Shown: positions 46,262 to 58,035 of the stretch, piece by piece | How positions within the stretch are numbered: the stretch's first letter is position 1 | How the letters are laid out: each line of letters opens with the position of its first letter | Source: Apodemus sylvaticus | Lineage: Eukaryota > Chordata > Mammalia > Rodentia > Muridae | Assembly (NCBI RefSeq): GCF_947179515.1 | Contig: NC_067481.1 | Location: 39,843,704 to 39,907,703 of the forward strand | Direction: 5' to 3' | Length of the DNA stretch: 64,000 nt | Translations under genes and position numbers: made by a program | Notes under the pieces: model-generated | Database searches by the model: none | What the model was told of the DNA's origin: nothing | Seen by the model: only the letters and a program-made list of their open reading frames with translations

Positions 46262-47084
46262 ATCCCAGAATTCTTTCTGTCTCCAGGATGTTTCACCTCC
46301 TGTTTCCTGCCTAAGCCTGCCTTAGCGATTTATTAATGACAGGTGCCTACATCCATACAGACATAAGATACTTTCTCTATAAATGACTTTTTGAATAAAG
46401 GAGTTTTATTACTTGAATTACTCGCATAAACTGAAAGAAAACATCACTCTTACTTCATGCCACTCCCAAAATCTGTTCCAGATAAATCATAGGCCTAAAT
46501 GTGAGAGATAAAATAAAAGTTTGGGAGACTCCATGAGGAATAGTTTATAAAATATATTGCTGTTTATAATAATAGGTCAATCGGATGGCATTTAAATTAA
46601 GGATTTTATTTTCATTCAGTGGCACAGAGGGTGGAAAGAAAAGGCATACCAGATAAAATAAATACAGTCTCTAACGAACTACTCATGTGTAGAATCCCTT
46701 ACAAATCAATACAAAAAATACAGGGAAATGGGCAAAAGTATTGAATCATCAGACAACTCACAAAGATGAGAATTTCCATCTTAAGTCTGGCAAGGTGGAT
46801 TTAACTGTATAACATTGACATAATTTTTGACTCTTCATTGGAGAATTCAAATAACAAACTTTAAAACACATAGACACAAATCAGGAAACAAGGCGTCTCC
46901 CTCAAGTCCAACACATGAATGGGTAGGCCTAGGATAGACTCATCGCCACCCCCCAGACACCAGAGCACCATAACTCAGCTTAGAAGCCAGGAAAGCAGTG
47001 AAGGGATCATGCAGCCAGGGTTAGGGTTTCGCTAAGAACTTACCATGGATCTGTGGCAGTCAGAGCTGCATCCAACAAAAATGA
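46262..47084. other. Intergenic, no gene recognised
   Basis: AT-rich. The text around 46430-46900 (ttccagataaatcataggcc, aaacacatagacacaaatcagg) resembles an eroded L1 ORF2-internal segment, but I cannot establish it. Confidence 0.35.
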
Positions 47085-47087
47085 GGA

Positions 47088-47155
47088 CAGACAGAGAGAG
47101 AGAGAAAGAGAGAGGAGAGAGAGAGAGAGGAGGGAGAGGGAGGGAGGGAGACTGC
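47088..47155. repeat. (GA)n-rich microsatellite
   Basis: An imperfect purine run of agag and gagg units. Confidence 0.9.
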
Positions 47156-47419
47156 AGGGGACCACCAAGGACAGTAAAACACAATTGCTGTAGAAATAAA
47201 TCCACATAATCATTTAAGCAAGCCTCTAACAATGGCTGTGTGGTCTGGCAATCTGACCACAATAGAATCCTCAGGTGTTGTGGGGGAGCATGTTGTTTTA
47301 TCACCAAACTAATCAGCAAAGTAAATGTAAGAAAACAAACCATATGAGTATTTTAAAATACAGGTCAATGTGCATAAGCGGTTTCATATAATAATTTATA
47401 TAATGCAAATTTTTCTTAA

Positions 47420-47950
47420 TAATCATGTTGGCATTTTAACATTCGCTCATCAAACCGATCCAGGAGATCATAAGCTCCGACGGTAATGAGAACTGAGTAG
47501 GAATGGGATGAGCGCTGGGGGAAGACTCAGGATACACGTACACTCTGACTCTGCAGAAGCTCGACAGAGACACCGAGACTCAAAGGTCTTCCCAGCGCAG
47601 CATCAGTTCAGAGCTGAAGTCTTTGGAATACATTTTCTGGACCATCTTGGGGTTAGTGAGGCTTTGAGTTACAGAGTTCATCTTGTTCTGTGTTAGTCAG
47701 TTATGAAACCTAGAACTCCAACTGTCAACATGGTGATGTTGTAAACTGACCCACATAGATCCCAGACGGAGCGTTCTGTTCCGTGCCAGTGAAACGGAGC
47801 GAGCCCCTGAAAAGGCGGTGAGCTGGAGGGCTCCCAGACTGAGTAGTAGGTAGAGACCAGAGTCCATTACTTCAAACCAGATCTTCATGAACAGAGGTGG
47901 AAAACAGGGAAGGAAGAAACTAGCCTTGGTTCCTGTTAATAACATTATTC
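47420..47950 (-). other. CpG-containing segment with a signal-peptide-like ORF, unidentified
   Basis: This stretch is less AT-rich than its surroundings and keeps several CpGs. On the minus strand an ORF reaches from 47945 to 47697; from an internal ATG at 47867 it reads MDSGLYLLLSLGALQLTAFS, which looks like a cleavable signal peptide followed by a basic segment. It lies between two secreted-protein genes on the same strand. I do not recognise the protein, no strong splice donor follows, and chance is quite possible. Confidence 0.2.
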
Positions 47951-48049
47951 ATATTAAAATCTAGAGTGTGAGTACAGAGTCACAGTTGGGCACTTTCTAG
48001 CATGGGTAAGGCCTTGTGTTCAATCCCCACCACTGGGAAAAAGATAGGA

Positions 48050-48243
48050 GGGGTCTGGGAAGATGGCTCAGCTGGTTAAGAGCACAGAGTGCTCTTCCAG
48101 AGGATTGGGGTTCAGTTCCTAGCACCTACATGGCAGCTCACACCTGTCTATAACTTCAGTTCCAGAGGATCTGACACTATCACACAGACATATATGAAGG
48201 CAAAACACCAATGCACATGAAATAAAAATAAATTAAAAAAGAA
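48050..48243 (+). mobile_element. B2 SINE
   Basis: Reads ggaagatggctcagctggtt, agagcacagagtgctcttcc, ggttcagttcctagcaccta, ending in aaataaaaataaattaaaaa. Confidence 0.88.
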
Positions 48244-48283
48244 ATAAATAGCAACAGAGAGGGGTTATACAAGAAAAGTCACA

Positions 48284-48375
48284 CAAAGGGCTAGGCACAC
48301 ACCTACATCTCAGCACTCAAGAGGCTGATGCAAGAGAATTGCAAGTTCAAGGATAACCTGGACTATGTGCCGAAT
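48284..48375 (+). mobile_element. B1 fragment
   Basis: Reads cacctacatctcagcactca, agaggctgatgcaagagaat, gcaagttcaaggataacctg. Truncated. Confidence 0.6.
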
Positions 48376-48654
48376 AAACACAGAAGTGTGGGAAAATATG
48401 CACTGGGAGATGAGCAGTGAAGTCTCTCTGGATGACGAGGCTGGTGAGATAGCAGGAGCTAGTCCTTCATTCACTGTTAGACATCTTTGATTGTGGACTT
48501 GCTTTTCAGCCATCAGTATGTATTTTGGAAAGATGAAAACAGAAAAGTCAAGAATGGTCAAATGCGGTAGAGTTAGGGAAAAGGGAAGAGAAGAGATTTT
48601 ACTGATATAACCTTGTGCTATTCCAGTTTTATGATTTGAAGTGCTGTTTATAAC

Positions 48655-48783
48655 AGAGCAAAAGGAGGTGGTGAGAGCCAGGACTCAGTACTTGGGAGGC
48701 CTGGGCAAGAGGATTGCCACAAGTTCAAGGCCAGCCTGAACTTCTGCAGAGTGAGACCCTGACTTTAAAAAAAAAAAAAAAGA
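48655..48783 (+). mobile_element. Diverged B1 SINE with A-tail
   Basis: Reads ggaggtggtgagagccagga, cttgggaggcctgggcaaga, caaggccagcctgaacttct, followed by a poly-A run. Confidence 0.65.
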
Positions 48784-49551
48784 ATAGAAAGAGTTCATCA
48801 CTGAGCTGGGTGTGGTGGCTTATCACCTTCAGGAGTTTGAAACAGGAGGTAGAGTTAGCCTGAGTGTGTCTTAGGAAAATTAAAAGAAAAAAAAGTTCTT
48901 TACTGAACCGAAAAGGGACTCCAGTCACCCCCTCCCCTGCAAGCACCCACCCCGCAAGTGCCCCCTGTTGTGCAGAATATTCCTATGAAGCAGAACCTGC
49001 AGCTTTTCAGGGTCCATTGTTTTACAATGTAAAACAGAGTTTTAAAGCAACAGAACTGAAAAATTTGAAACATTTGCCTGTTGACCTGCCTCTTGTATTA
49101 TGTAACTGTGGGTTTTGGCTTCATGAGCCCAACTCTGCCTTGAAAGTTCTTTCGGGCAGAAGCCTGCTCTGGATGCCTGGTAAATAAAGGCCCTTTACTG
49201 AGTGTCTCTCACAGGTACATAAATCATTACTTAGTGCGTGCTTTGAATGGTTGAGCAAGACCAAGTATATATTTTTATTGGGAGGAGAAAATCTTTCAAA
49301 AGCTTTAACTTAAACACTTGACTTCAGCAAATATAGTTTATGCAAATGAGCTGGCATAATGACACAGTCTGTATGTCCCTCCGCCACTTTATTATTTCAA
49401 CATGATCTGCACATGTAACATGGATGCCATGATCAATCAAAGTGGGGGGGGTGTGTTTTCAATAAATGGTTCTGGAAAATTCCCTGGACTTCTACACATG
49501 AAAGAGTAAATGTGGATTCCCTACACTCATCCTATGAAAAATTCACTCAGT

Positions 49552-49720
49552 GGGTCAGTGGGGTGGCTTTGTCAGTAAGACGTTGGCTATGCAACTCTGA
49601 TAAACTAAGTTCAACCCAGAACCCAAGGTTCTCCTGAAGGTTCCTCTGACCTCCATGTGTGAGTGGCCTGTGTGTATGCGCACAGACACATGACATAACC
49701 AATAAAAGCATAACAAAACA
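49552..49720 (+). mobile_element. B3-type SINE
   Basis: Reads tgggtcagtggggtggcttt, acctccatgtgtgagtggcc and gcgcacagacacatgacata. Confidence 0.6.
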
Positions 49721-49944
49721 AATACCTCTCTCAAAATAAAGACTCTCAGAAAGATGTTGAGATATGGATCTTTGACCTTGGATTAAATACTCATTTTTAA
49801 AACGTGGTGTAAAAAGCAGATAGAATAAAAAATAAATAAGTAAACTGGACTCCATCAAAATTAAAGACTTTCATGCATCAAAGGACCAAGAAAATGAGAG
49901 GTTGTTCATAGAATGGGAGAAAATCTTTACAAATCATAAATCTA

Positions 49945-50112
49945 AAAATGGACTGGGCTGGATGTAGTGGTATATATCTCTAATCCCAGCACTTGGGAGG
50001 CAGAGGCAGGTAGGTCTTTGTGAGTTTAGGGATAACCTGTGTACACAATGAGTTTCAGGACAGCCAAAGCTATGTAGAGAGACCCAGTCTCTAAAAAAAA
50101 CAAAAAAGACTA
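49945..50112 (+). mobile_element. B1 SINE
   Basis: Reads ctctaatcccagcacttggg, aggcagaggcaggtaggtct, caggacagccaaagctatgt, then A-rich tail. Confidence 0.85.
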
Positions 50113-51214
50113 GAAGTCAGAGTAGGTAAAGAGTTTCTGTGTCTCGACAAGAAAAAGAAGACACAATTTTAAAAGGGCAAAGGAGTGTAAAAGATGCTTC
50201 TCTGCCGCAGACCAAACTCAGCTGCGGGATAACCAGGATTCTTTGGTCCAGGAAGGCACAGGTCCAGCAAAATGATGCACAGACACAGAGATGGTTTTTG
50301 GATCTGAGTGTATTTTTTTGTCTTGAAGCATGAGCCTTTAAGTGTGAGGGTTTGACATTTACATATCAAAAGATGTATCCAGTAAAGCAGGCCCAAGGAA
50401 CAATTAGCATAACCATTTGGCACAAGGAAGTATAAATTCAACCAGGTAAAACATTTTCCTGTGTAACAAATTTAGAAGCTCGTACACAGACAACAACATT
50501 CTTCTTGATATAAACGTTTAAAGAGATTTTAAAGGGCATTTTGTCAAACTCCCTGAGTCTAAATGAGTCTCTGTGAGTAATAAGTATCCTGAATCACATC
50601 TGAATAAGTTAAGAATATTGTTTTGGCCAAAGACCCCCTAGGTGGGGTCTGCAGGACGAAAGCAGTTTCTCACAAGCTTCCAATGAGGCAGCTCTGAGCT
50701 TTGCACCAACTCAAATGTAAATTCTTTCTACCTTGCCCAACACCCACCTGTTTGGCAAGGACATTGTATAGGGTTCTTCAAATGTAAATATCTTCTAGTC
50801 TGGGCCTATTGTTTCAAATCCACCTGTCCTGCAAGGGTGACTGTAAGGATCAAAAAACAAAAGAAACTTGTATTTTTCATGTGTCGCTGGTTAAACTAGC
50901 CTCTTCTTAATAACATTATATCTTTTAAATTATGTCCAATGACTTATAAGCTAATATACAGTCAGGACATGTGAAATACATTTATACCACTGTGCTAATT
51001 GATGCTTTTCATACCATAGTGTCAGAGCCATACTTCATTTGCATACTGTTGGGAGGTAAATGTAATTATGTAAATGACTGGAGCAAAGCATTGCAGAATT
51101 TTCTGGCTAGTGACTTACTTTAAGATGGATTCTTTTATATCTTAATTTGCTTGGTTTTACTTAGTCTCGGCTACTAAGAAGGAGGAGAGTTTAGAAGTAG
51201 AGTAAATTGCCAAG
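50113..51214. other. Intergenic, possibly LTR-derived
   Basis: No gene recognised. Sequence from about 50150 to 50900 has the texture of an LTR or ERV leader, but no end motifs or TATA/poly-A pair could be fixed. Confidence 0.3.
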
Positions 51215-51325
51215 TGAGATTTTCAGCTTCTGAATAGAGGTGTCCCGGATAGCCCCAGGAGACATTTCTCGCCTCAGTCTGTAAAATTTTATCTTACAGA
51301 GTTAACTGGGGCTGTGGCAGCACTT
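51215..51325 (+). repeat. Left arm of a dispersed inverted repeat
   Basis: A 111-bp segment that is the reverse complement of 54863-54973 at 106 of 111 positions, without gaps. It begins tgagattttcagcttctgaa and ends gctgtggcagcactt. The two copies are probably the same unidentified repeat inserted in opposite directions. Confidence 0.92.
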
Positions 51326-51994
51326 ACCTACTATGGACAAGGCCCTGATTTCAACCAAAGCACTGGGCAGGCAAAGAGAAGTCATTGTTTCTCCCTTAGG
51401 AGTTTGCTGTCTGTTAAATCCTAAGAATGTTAAATGTTATTGTGTCTGCGGTAACATAAGATCCTAATGTTAAGGATACCATGAACCTGGGCTGTAAGCC
51501 ACTGAGAAAGCAGGATGAATTTCAGGTAGAAGTTTCTTTTCTGCTCACTACCTTCCAAGGAATTATGCTATGTAATCTTTTGGGAAAGAAAAGTCTCCAA
51601 TCGTCCCATCCAGCTTGGACCCCATGAGCTACAGTAGTGACCTGCTTGGCAAATATTCCCACTAGTACAATAGGAGCATGACAGTCATGGTGTCAACCAA
51701 CAAGCTTTCTGATTGGATCTGAGGCCCACACCATGGGAGGAAACTCATGTCTGGTACTGTAAATCTGGTCTAGAACGCATGGCTGAGCTATTATAAGCCC
51801 TAGTGGGTTTCTACAAAAGCATAAAGGCCAAATACATTATCTAATAAGGACAAATAAAATTATATAATTAAAACAACCAAAATAACAATATCTAATACTG
51901 CAGAAGATATTTTTCTGTCATTAAATGCAGACATTATATTTGATAATTGAAAAGTTTGTGTGCTTGTACATTAATTGAAAATCTGTGTCCACTG
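51326..51994. other. Intergenic, no gene recognised
   Basis: Nothing coding. Sequence directly after the left inverted-repeat arm may belong to the same unidentified repeat, since a SINE-like phrase (ctactatggacaaggccctg) follows. Confidence 0.35.
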
Positions 51995-52260
51995 AGATGT
52001 CTCAACAGGTAAAGATGCTTGCTGCCGATCATGCTGACCTGAGTTCAGACCCTGAAATACACACAATGGAATGTAAAAACTAACTTTGCAAATTGTCCTT
52101 GACCTCCACATACACACTGTGAGATTCCCACATCCATAGATATGTGACACACCACCGCCTGTAACTCCAGCCTAGTGTACCTATCACCTGTTCTGGTCTT
52201 GAAAAGCACCAACACACATGCACATATATACACAGTCATATACATACATACAAACAAAAA
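51995..52260 (+). mobile_element. B3-type SINE with CA-rich tail
   Basis: Reads actgagatgtctcaacaggt, atgctgacctgagttcagac, ccttgacctccacatacaca and gcacatatatacacagtcat. Confidence 0.65.
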
Positions 52261-52321
52261 TGAATCTTTTAAAATAATTTGGTTGACTTAGTCAAATGTA
52301 GCATCTCCAAATTCAAAATAA

Positions 52322-52350
52322 AACACACACACACACATACATAAACACAC

Positions 52351-52389
<39 letters not shown>
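52322..52389. repeat. (CA)n then (GA)n microsatellites
   Basis: An imperfect CA run at 52322-52355 is followed by about 17 perfect AG units. Confidence 0.92.
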
Positions 52390-52391
<2 letters not shown>

Positions 52392-53029
52392 CTTGGTGGT
52401 AAAGAATGATTTGTTGTATATCTACCATCAGCTTTTCGCAAATGAACCTTCAGAATTTGTGTTTCTAAATTCCGGATATTTGTGCTATATCAGCTCACAA
52501 AATGTGGATGAGAACATACTCTGGGCAGGCTCCTGTTACATCACATGCTGATGAGTGTCTTAGGAGTTCTCTGTTCTCCCATCATCCTGTTTGTGAAACC
52601 TGGGAGATCCCCCACGATCATGCTCACATTTCCTAGAAGAACTTGCAGAACTCAGAAAAGCCATTGTATCCATGCTTATGGCTTTTATTTTTAGCTGCAA
52701 CCAGAGATCCATAAAAATTGGCAAAAAAAGAAGTGCCGAGGCAAAGGGCCAGAAGGCTCAAGCCACAGAGAGCCCAGTTGTCCTTGCCCTGTAGAGTCAC
52801 AAGGGCAGATTTTGCTTTTTCCCTTGGTAAGGACGGTGATGCCTATGGAGTATTGCCAGCCAGGGAAGCTCACCCCACCAGACTCCACTCTCAGCAAGCC
52901 GGGATGTCTGCTTCTCCCTTACACACACCTGGAAGTTTTTAAAGAACCCCAGTGCCAGTTCTCTTGAGTCATATTCATTAAATCAGACTCTCTGGATGTC
53001 TCCAGCTATGTGATATGCTTAATGAGATA
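52390..53029. other. Intergenic, no gene recognised
   Basis: Two short antiparallel ORFs at 52691-52942 have no family resemblance; no repeat recognised. Confidence 0.35.
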
Positions 53030-53600
53030 AAATTCACACAGTTACAAATGTTAGTGTGCATTTACAATTTGCAGCAGTCTCGAGCACTATCTGATACAGA
53101 ACAATTTCACAACTTAAAAAAAAAGACTGTAAATATTTAAGAAGACATAAATGTTCTTTTCCTTCCTTTGCTCTTGGCAACCATTCTCATTGCCATATTG
53201 AAGCATTTTCCTACTCTGGATATTTCACATAATGGAATCAAATAACACCTAGTCTTTTAAGTGTGGCATTTCCCAATGTTTTCATAGATCACCTGTGTCC
53301 ACCACATCTACCAAAATTTGACTCTTTGTAGGGGATAAATAATGCCCACTGTATGTTTGTGCCATATGGAGTCTGCATATTCACTGGTTGGTGGGCATTT
53401 GGGCCATTTCTAACTTGTAAATTTTACAAAATACTCTCACCAATGTTCATTCAGTGAATTTTGTCTGAACATGTTTTCGACTCAGCTGCTCCATTTCGCT
53501 CCAACTCTATGTCTTCTTTCTGAAGAGTTTCCAAAACCCTCCCATCAGCGGTGGACGAGGCTCCTAAGTTTCTCCACAGCTGTAATCAAATTTACCTAGC
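53030..53600 (-). mobile_element. Ancient L1 (L1M-type) fragment, reverse
   Basis: Contains tcacataatggaatcaaata, gtgggcatttgggccatttc and aatactctcaccaatgttca, the worn reverse-complement signature of the L1 ORF2 3' end. No open frame. Confidence 0.6.
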
Positions 53601-53609
53601 TTTGGCTTT

Positions 53610-53766
53610 TAATTGACTGATTAACCGTGTACCGTGTAAATGGAGGTCAGAAGAAAACTTTCAGGAGTTGGTCCTTTCCTGCTACCCTGTGGAGGCTGAA
53701 GATTGAATTCAGGTGGTTGGGTTTGTTACAAGCATCCTTACCTATCAAAGCATCTGTCCAGCCTGG
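53610..53766 (-). mobile_element. B3-type SINE, reverse
   Basis: Reads tggaggtcagaagaaaactt, gaagattgaattcaggtggt and atcaaagcatctgtccagcc. Confidence 0.65.
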
Positions 53767-53839
53767 TACCTGATCCCAGAGCCTAAAGCTAGGCAAGAAC
53801 TCTAGCACTGAGTGGTAGCCCTGGCCTCTTTGTTTGTTT

Positions 53840-54665
53840 GTTTGTTTTTTTGGTTTTTGGTTTTAGGACTTTTTGCTGTTGATGTTGTTTTACTTCTTTT
53901 TCATTAACTAATTAATTTATTTACTATATATCCTGATCGAATCCCCTTCCCTCCTCCCAGTCCCACTCTCACACTCCCTTCCCCCATTCCCTATCCCCTT
54001 CTCATCAGAAAGGGGAAGGACCCCCATGGGTAGCAGCCCACCCTGGCACATCACGCCACAGCAGGACTAAGTGCATCCTTTCCTGCTGAGGCACAGCAGC
54101 CCAGATAGGGGATCCAAAGGCAGGCAACAGAGTCAGAGACAGCCACTGCTCCAGCTGTTAGGGGACCCACATGAAAACCAAGCTGCACATCTGCTCCAAA
54201 TGTGTAGGGGCCTAGGTCCAGCCCATGCAAGCTTTTTGGTTGGTGGTTCAGTCTCTGTGAGCCCCATGGGTACAGGTTAGTTTTCTCTGTAGGTCTTCTT
54301 GTGGTGTTCTTGACCCCTCTGTCTCTCTCAATCCTTCCCCCCACTGTTCCACAAGACTCTCTGAGCTCTGTCTATTGGTTGGCTGTGGGTCTCTGCATCT
54401 GTTTCCATCAACTGCTGGATGTAGCCTCAGAGGACACAGTTATGCTAGGCTCCTGTCTGCAAGCATTGCAGAGTATCATTAATAGTGTCAGGGGTTGGCT
54501 CTCTCTCCCTTGGGGTGGGTCTCAAGTTGGGTTAATCATTGGTTGGCTTTTCTCTCAATCAGCTCCATCTTGATCTCTGCATATCTTCTAGGCAGGACAA
54601 ATTTGGGGTCAAAGGTTTTGTAGGTGGGTTGGTGTGCCCCTTCCTCCTCTGGAAGTCCCACCTGG
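53840..54665 (-). mobile_element. Lx-type LINE-1 3' UTR, reverse
   Basis: Begins with a T-rich run (poly-A of the element), then tcctcccagtcccactctca, ccccttctcatcagaaaggg and gcagcccaccctggcacatc, through cctcagaggacacagttatg, to cttctggaagtcccacct-like text. This is the layout of old rodent L1/Lx 3' UTRs. No ORF2 remains. Confidence 0.75.
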
Positions 54666-54674
54666 CTTCTTCAG

Positions 54675-54790
54675 GCTCCATGTTACTTTTTATTTTGAGA
54701 TAAAGTCTCAGTAATTTGCCTAGGCTGGCCTTGAACTTGCCCTTCTTCTGCCTCAGTCTCCCAGAGTGCTAGGATCATAGACATGTAACA
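54675..54790 (-). mobile_element. Old B1 SINE, reverse
   Basis: Reads ttgagataaagtctcagtaa, taggctggccttgaacttgc and gagtgctaggatcatagaca. Confidence 0.7.
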
Positions 54791-54862
54791 CATACCCAAC
54801 TAAGTCAAAATCCCATGTGATTATGTAATTATTAACCATTTAAATAAATTTCTTCTTTGGAG

Positions 54863-54973
54863 AAGTGCCGCCATGGCCCCAGCTAACTCTGTAAGATAAA
54901 ATTTTACAGACTGAGGCGAGAAATGTCTCCTGGGGCTATCCGGAACACCTCTATTCAGAAGCTGAAAATCTCA
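54863..54973 (-). repeat. Right arm of a dispersed inverted repeat
   Basis: Partner of 51215-51325: 106/111 matches as reverse complement, no gaps. The arms are 3.5 kb apart with SINE and L1 sequence between them. Confidence 0.92.
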
Positions 54974-55659
54974 TGTGTCTGTGTGCTCAGGTTTGTAGCT
55001 GCTAAGGCAAGCCCCAACCACAGGAACCAATTCCAAGCCTTCTTAATGTATAGCCAGCTCGTTTGTCTGGTTGAACCCAAACTGAAAGCTTCAGAGAGGT
55101 TGAGATACAGAGTCACCGACCGGACTCTATGTGATCGACAAGTTGAGATTAAATGATCCCAGTTGATAATAGCCCTCCCTATGATGGGATATCCTACTCT
55201 GTTGGGCGGGATGCCACACATGAGTCCATAAAAATCACTAAGAAGACACAAGTAAGAAGCTGGGATTTAGCATATGAAGACACACAGAAGGTGAGCTCTC
55301 AGGAGAAAATATGAACTCAGGGAAGGATGGAAAACAAGGTACTTGGGAATCAGAACTGACATGAAAGAGAGCTATACATTTAGCAAGGCTTCTGGAGGAA
55401 ATGGGCCTAGTGAATCAGAGAGAACAAGACATGGAGCAAACATTCTAGGGGGAAGTACATAGAAGGAGACATAGGCCTTTAAGTTATAAGGTAAGCCATG
55501 TGAGGCAGAGGAGAACTGCTTTAATAGAGTTAGACATAGGACACTACACTTCAGCAAAGTTGAGGGATCTAGGAAAGACAGCAGACATTGAATGTTTCCT
55601 GGTGAGATTCTCCCCTGGAAAAACAGAGTTGCTTTTTTATCATTGATTCTTAGCAGCAA
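54974..55659. other. Intergenic, no gene recognised
   Basis: A 139-codon minus-strand ORF at 55372-55791 overlaps the start of the duplicated unit; it has no recognised family and its counterpart in the second copy is not open, so it is not called. Confidence 0.4.
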
Positions 55660-55889
55660 TTCTCCATAAACCCTAAACAATGCTGAGAGAACCAGATAAC
55701 CGAACCTGGACATGGCTTGTATGCCATCCAGTAAGGTCAGGGGAAGGCCTAAGCACCAGTGCTGAACTTGACGCATAGGAACTGGCCCCAAATTCCTGAA
55801 GATATTTTGGTTAAGTTCTAACTCCCAATGTATACGGGAACCGGTGTTTCTAATTCATGCTTCTTAAAAAATTTGAAAAATTATTTTAA

Positions 55890-56085
55890 ATTACATGTAT
55901 TATGTTGGGGTGGTAATAGGTGCACATGAGAGCAGATGACTCCGGAGGTTACAGGTAGCAGACACTCCTGGAGCTGGAGTTAAGGGAAGTTCTGAGCCAC
56001 CTGATAATGGATGCTAAGAACTGAACTCAGGTCATCTGGAAGAGCAGTATGAAGTATTAGCCACTGATCCAGCTCTCCAGCTTAC
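55890..56085 (-). mobile_element. B2/B3-like SINE, reverse (in copy A)
   Basis: Reads ctggagctggagttaaggga, gctaagaactgaactcaggt and actgatccagctctccagct. Its orthologue in copy B is at 59370-59570. Confidence 0.65.
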
Positions 56086-56570
56086 CTCGTGCTCAGAACC
56101 CACAGGTCTAGTTCCCCAGCCTCTTAACTCATGCTAAGAAGAACCCACACCCCAAACAAAGGTCATGGTCACACTCCTGAATTAGCTATCTAGTCTTTCA
56201 GGATGTTGTATTGCCTCAGAATATAGAGTTACTGAGCCATTCTTGCTCCTCCTGTGTCATAACCCAGTAAATAAATGCAGCTCCAGCAGGCCTGCTCTGT
56301 GAGACATGCTCACTTCATTTTGACTGCTTGATGAGACTTATGTTAAAGAATGCCTCCAGAATATATTCTCATGTCCTCTGTCTTGTTTGTAGATACAGAC
56401 ATGGCAGGGGAAGAGGAATTACTTGGGAGGACCTTGTCTACGATGTGCTGAGATTCTAAGGGCTCTGTCTGTGTTCATGGACTCTCTGGAGGCTACAGGG
56501 ATAGCTCTCATAAATTAGTCAATATGATACACAAATAAGAACTGTTCAACAAGAATAATGCTAAGGATAG

Positions 56571-56576
56571 TTTATT
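56571..56576 (-). terminator. Candidate Wfdc18 polyadenylation signal
   Basis: AATAAA on the gene strand, downstream of the coding exons and conserved in copy B at 60008-60013. A non-coding third exon of Wfdc18 is expected because the stop codon abuts a donor. Its acceptor was not placed, so this is inference. Confidence 0.35.
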
Positions 56577-57892
56577 TTAGACACAAACACATTAGGAAGC
56601 TGTCACCACAGTATAGATCTTCCTCTTCCAAGGATATGATTCTAGGTTTAGGGAGGAGCCAAGCATGGGGTCTGTAGATTCAGAAGAAATCTTCTGGGGC
56701 TGGCCATCAGTCATGCTTATAAAGATCCATCTGCCACATGGCTGTAAGCGATCTATAATACAGATTTGATCATGATATTTCCTCTGTTTATAAACCTCTA
56801 GTTGTTCAGCCTCTACTCTCTGCTGGTTAGCTCATTACTGATTGGATGTGGGCTTGAGGTAGAGTCTTCCACCTAGATACTGGAGCTTTCTGTTTTAATC
56901 ATGTTCCAAATTTTCAAGGAGGACCACACTGTCTGATCCCACTGTCTGATCCTGCCTTCTTTGTCTGGTGGGCTTTGTATGTCCTAACTTCTGCTTCTCC
57001 TAGTAGATCTCTACTTTGGCATCTTCCCAGACAAAGGTAGTCACCACTGTTAGAACTTACTAGAAACCAGTGAATAGCTCTGTTTCTACAGTCTAGTTAT
57101 ATTCCCCTTTGAATTTCCATTGAAACACATGCCTGCCTGACATATAAGGTGTTCAGTTAATGAATGTTCCCATTAACTTCATTGTCTTCTCCCTCCCAAG
57201 AATACTTGTTTTTTCTGAGAGAGTCAAACCTCCTTGGCTGAGGGAGAGAAGAGTGAGATAGCCCATTTTATGTCCATGTGGATCTAAGTTGTGGTGGCTT
57301 GTGTCACTTAGGTCATGGTGGAACTGTCTTTGCAGCGGAGAGGGCACAGATCAGGTAACCTGGTGTCCTTCCTTCTTCCATCTTCTTCCTGTTCCTTTCT
57401 CTTGCACACATCCAGACTCTTGTGTGCAGCCAGTGGACAAAGCAACATGGGACTGTCCAAGGAAAGCCCCCTAGGAACTGATTTAGTCCCTTGGACATAT
57501 CTTGACAGGATGTTGTAGTAAGGATGATAATGTCCCTTCTAGCCTTATGTATTTGAATAACCAATTCACAGTCTATGGAACTTTGGAGAAATATTTTGGT
57601 AGGTATGGATTTGGTGCAGGAATTATATGACAGGGTACATGCTGGAAGGTTTCAGAGGCCCATATCCTTCCCAGTTAGCTCCCTGTCTGCCTCAGGATTG
57701 CTTCTCAAGATGTAAGCCTGCTGGCAATGCTCCAGGGCCATGCCTACCTCCCTGCTGCCGTGCGTTCCACCCCCAGGGTCATGGACTCACTCTCTGAACC
57801 TGTAAGTCCCCAATAAACTTTCTTCTGTAAGTTGCCTAGGTTATGGTGTCCTATCACAACAATAGAAAAGTAAGAAATAGGACTATACTCAC

Positions 57893-58035
57893 TTAGAAGA
57901 CAGGAGGTTTGCAGTCGTGACCACAGCCGTTGCTGCAGCACTTCATTTTGCCAGAGCATGATTCATCTCCCGAGCATCGTTCATCACAAGTTCCAAAACT
58001 GTCTGGGGGCAGCTTAGGACAATCTCCAGGTTTTT
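57893..58035 (-). CDS. Wfdc18: Wfdc18 exon 2 coding part (WAP domain)
   Basis: A 143-bp coding part after acceptor TTAG, encoding KKPGDCPK through KPPVF and the stop. All eight WAP cysteines lie in this exon. Confidence 0.94.

Noticed and set aside
55372..55791. 139-codon minus-strand ORF at the edge of duplication copy A
   Set aside because: The equivalent stretch in copy B is not open, and no family was recognised.
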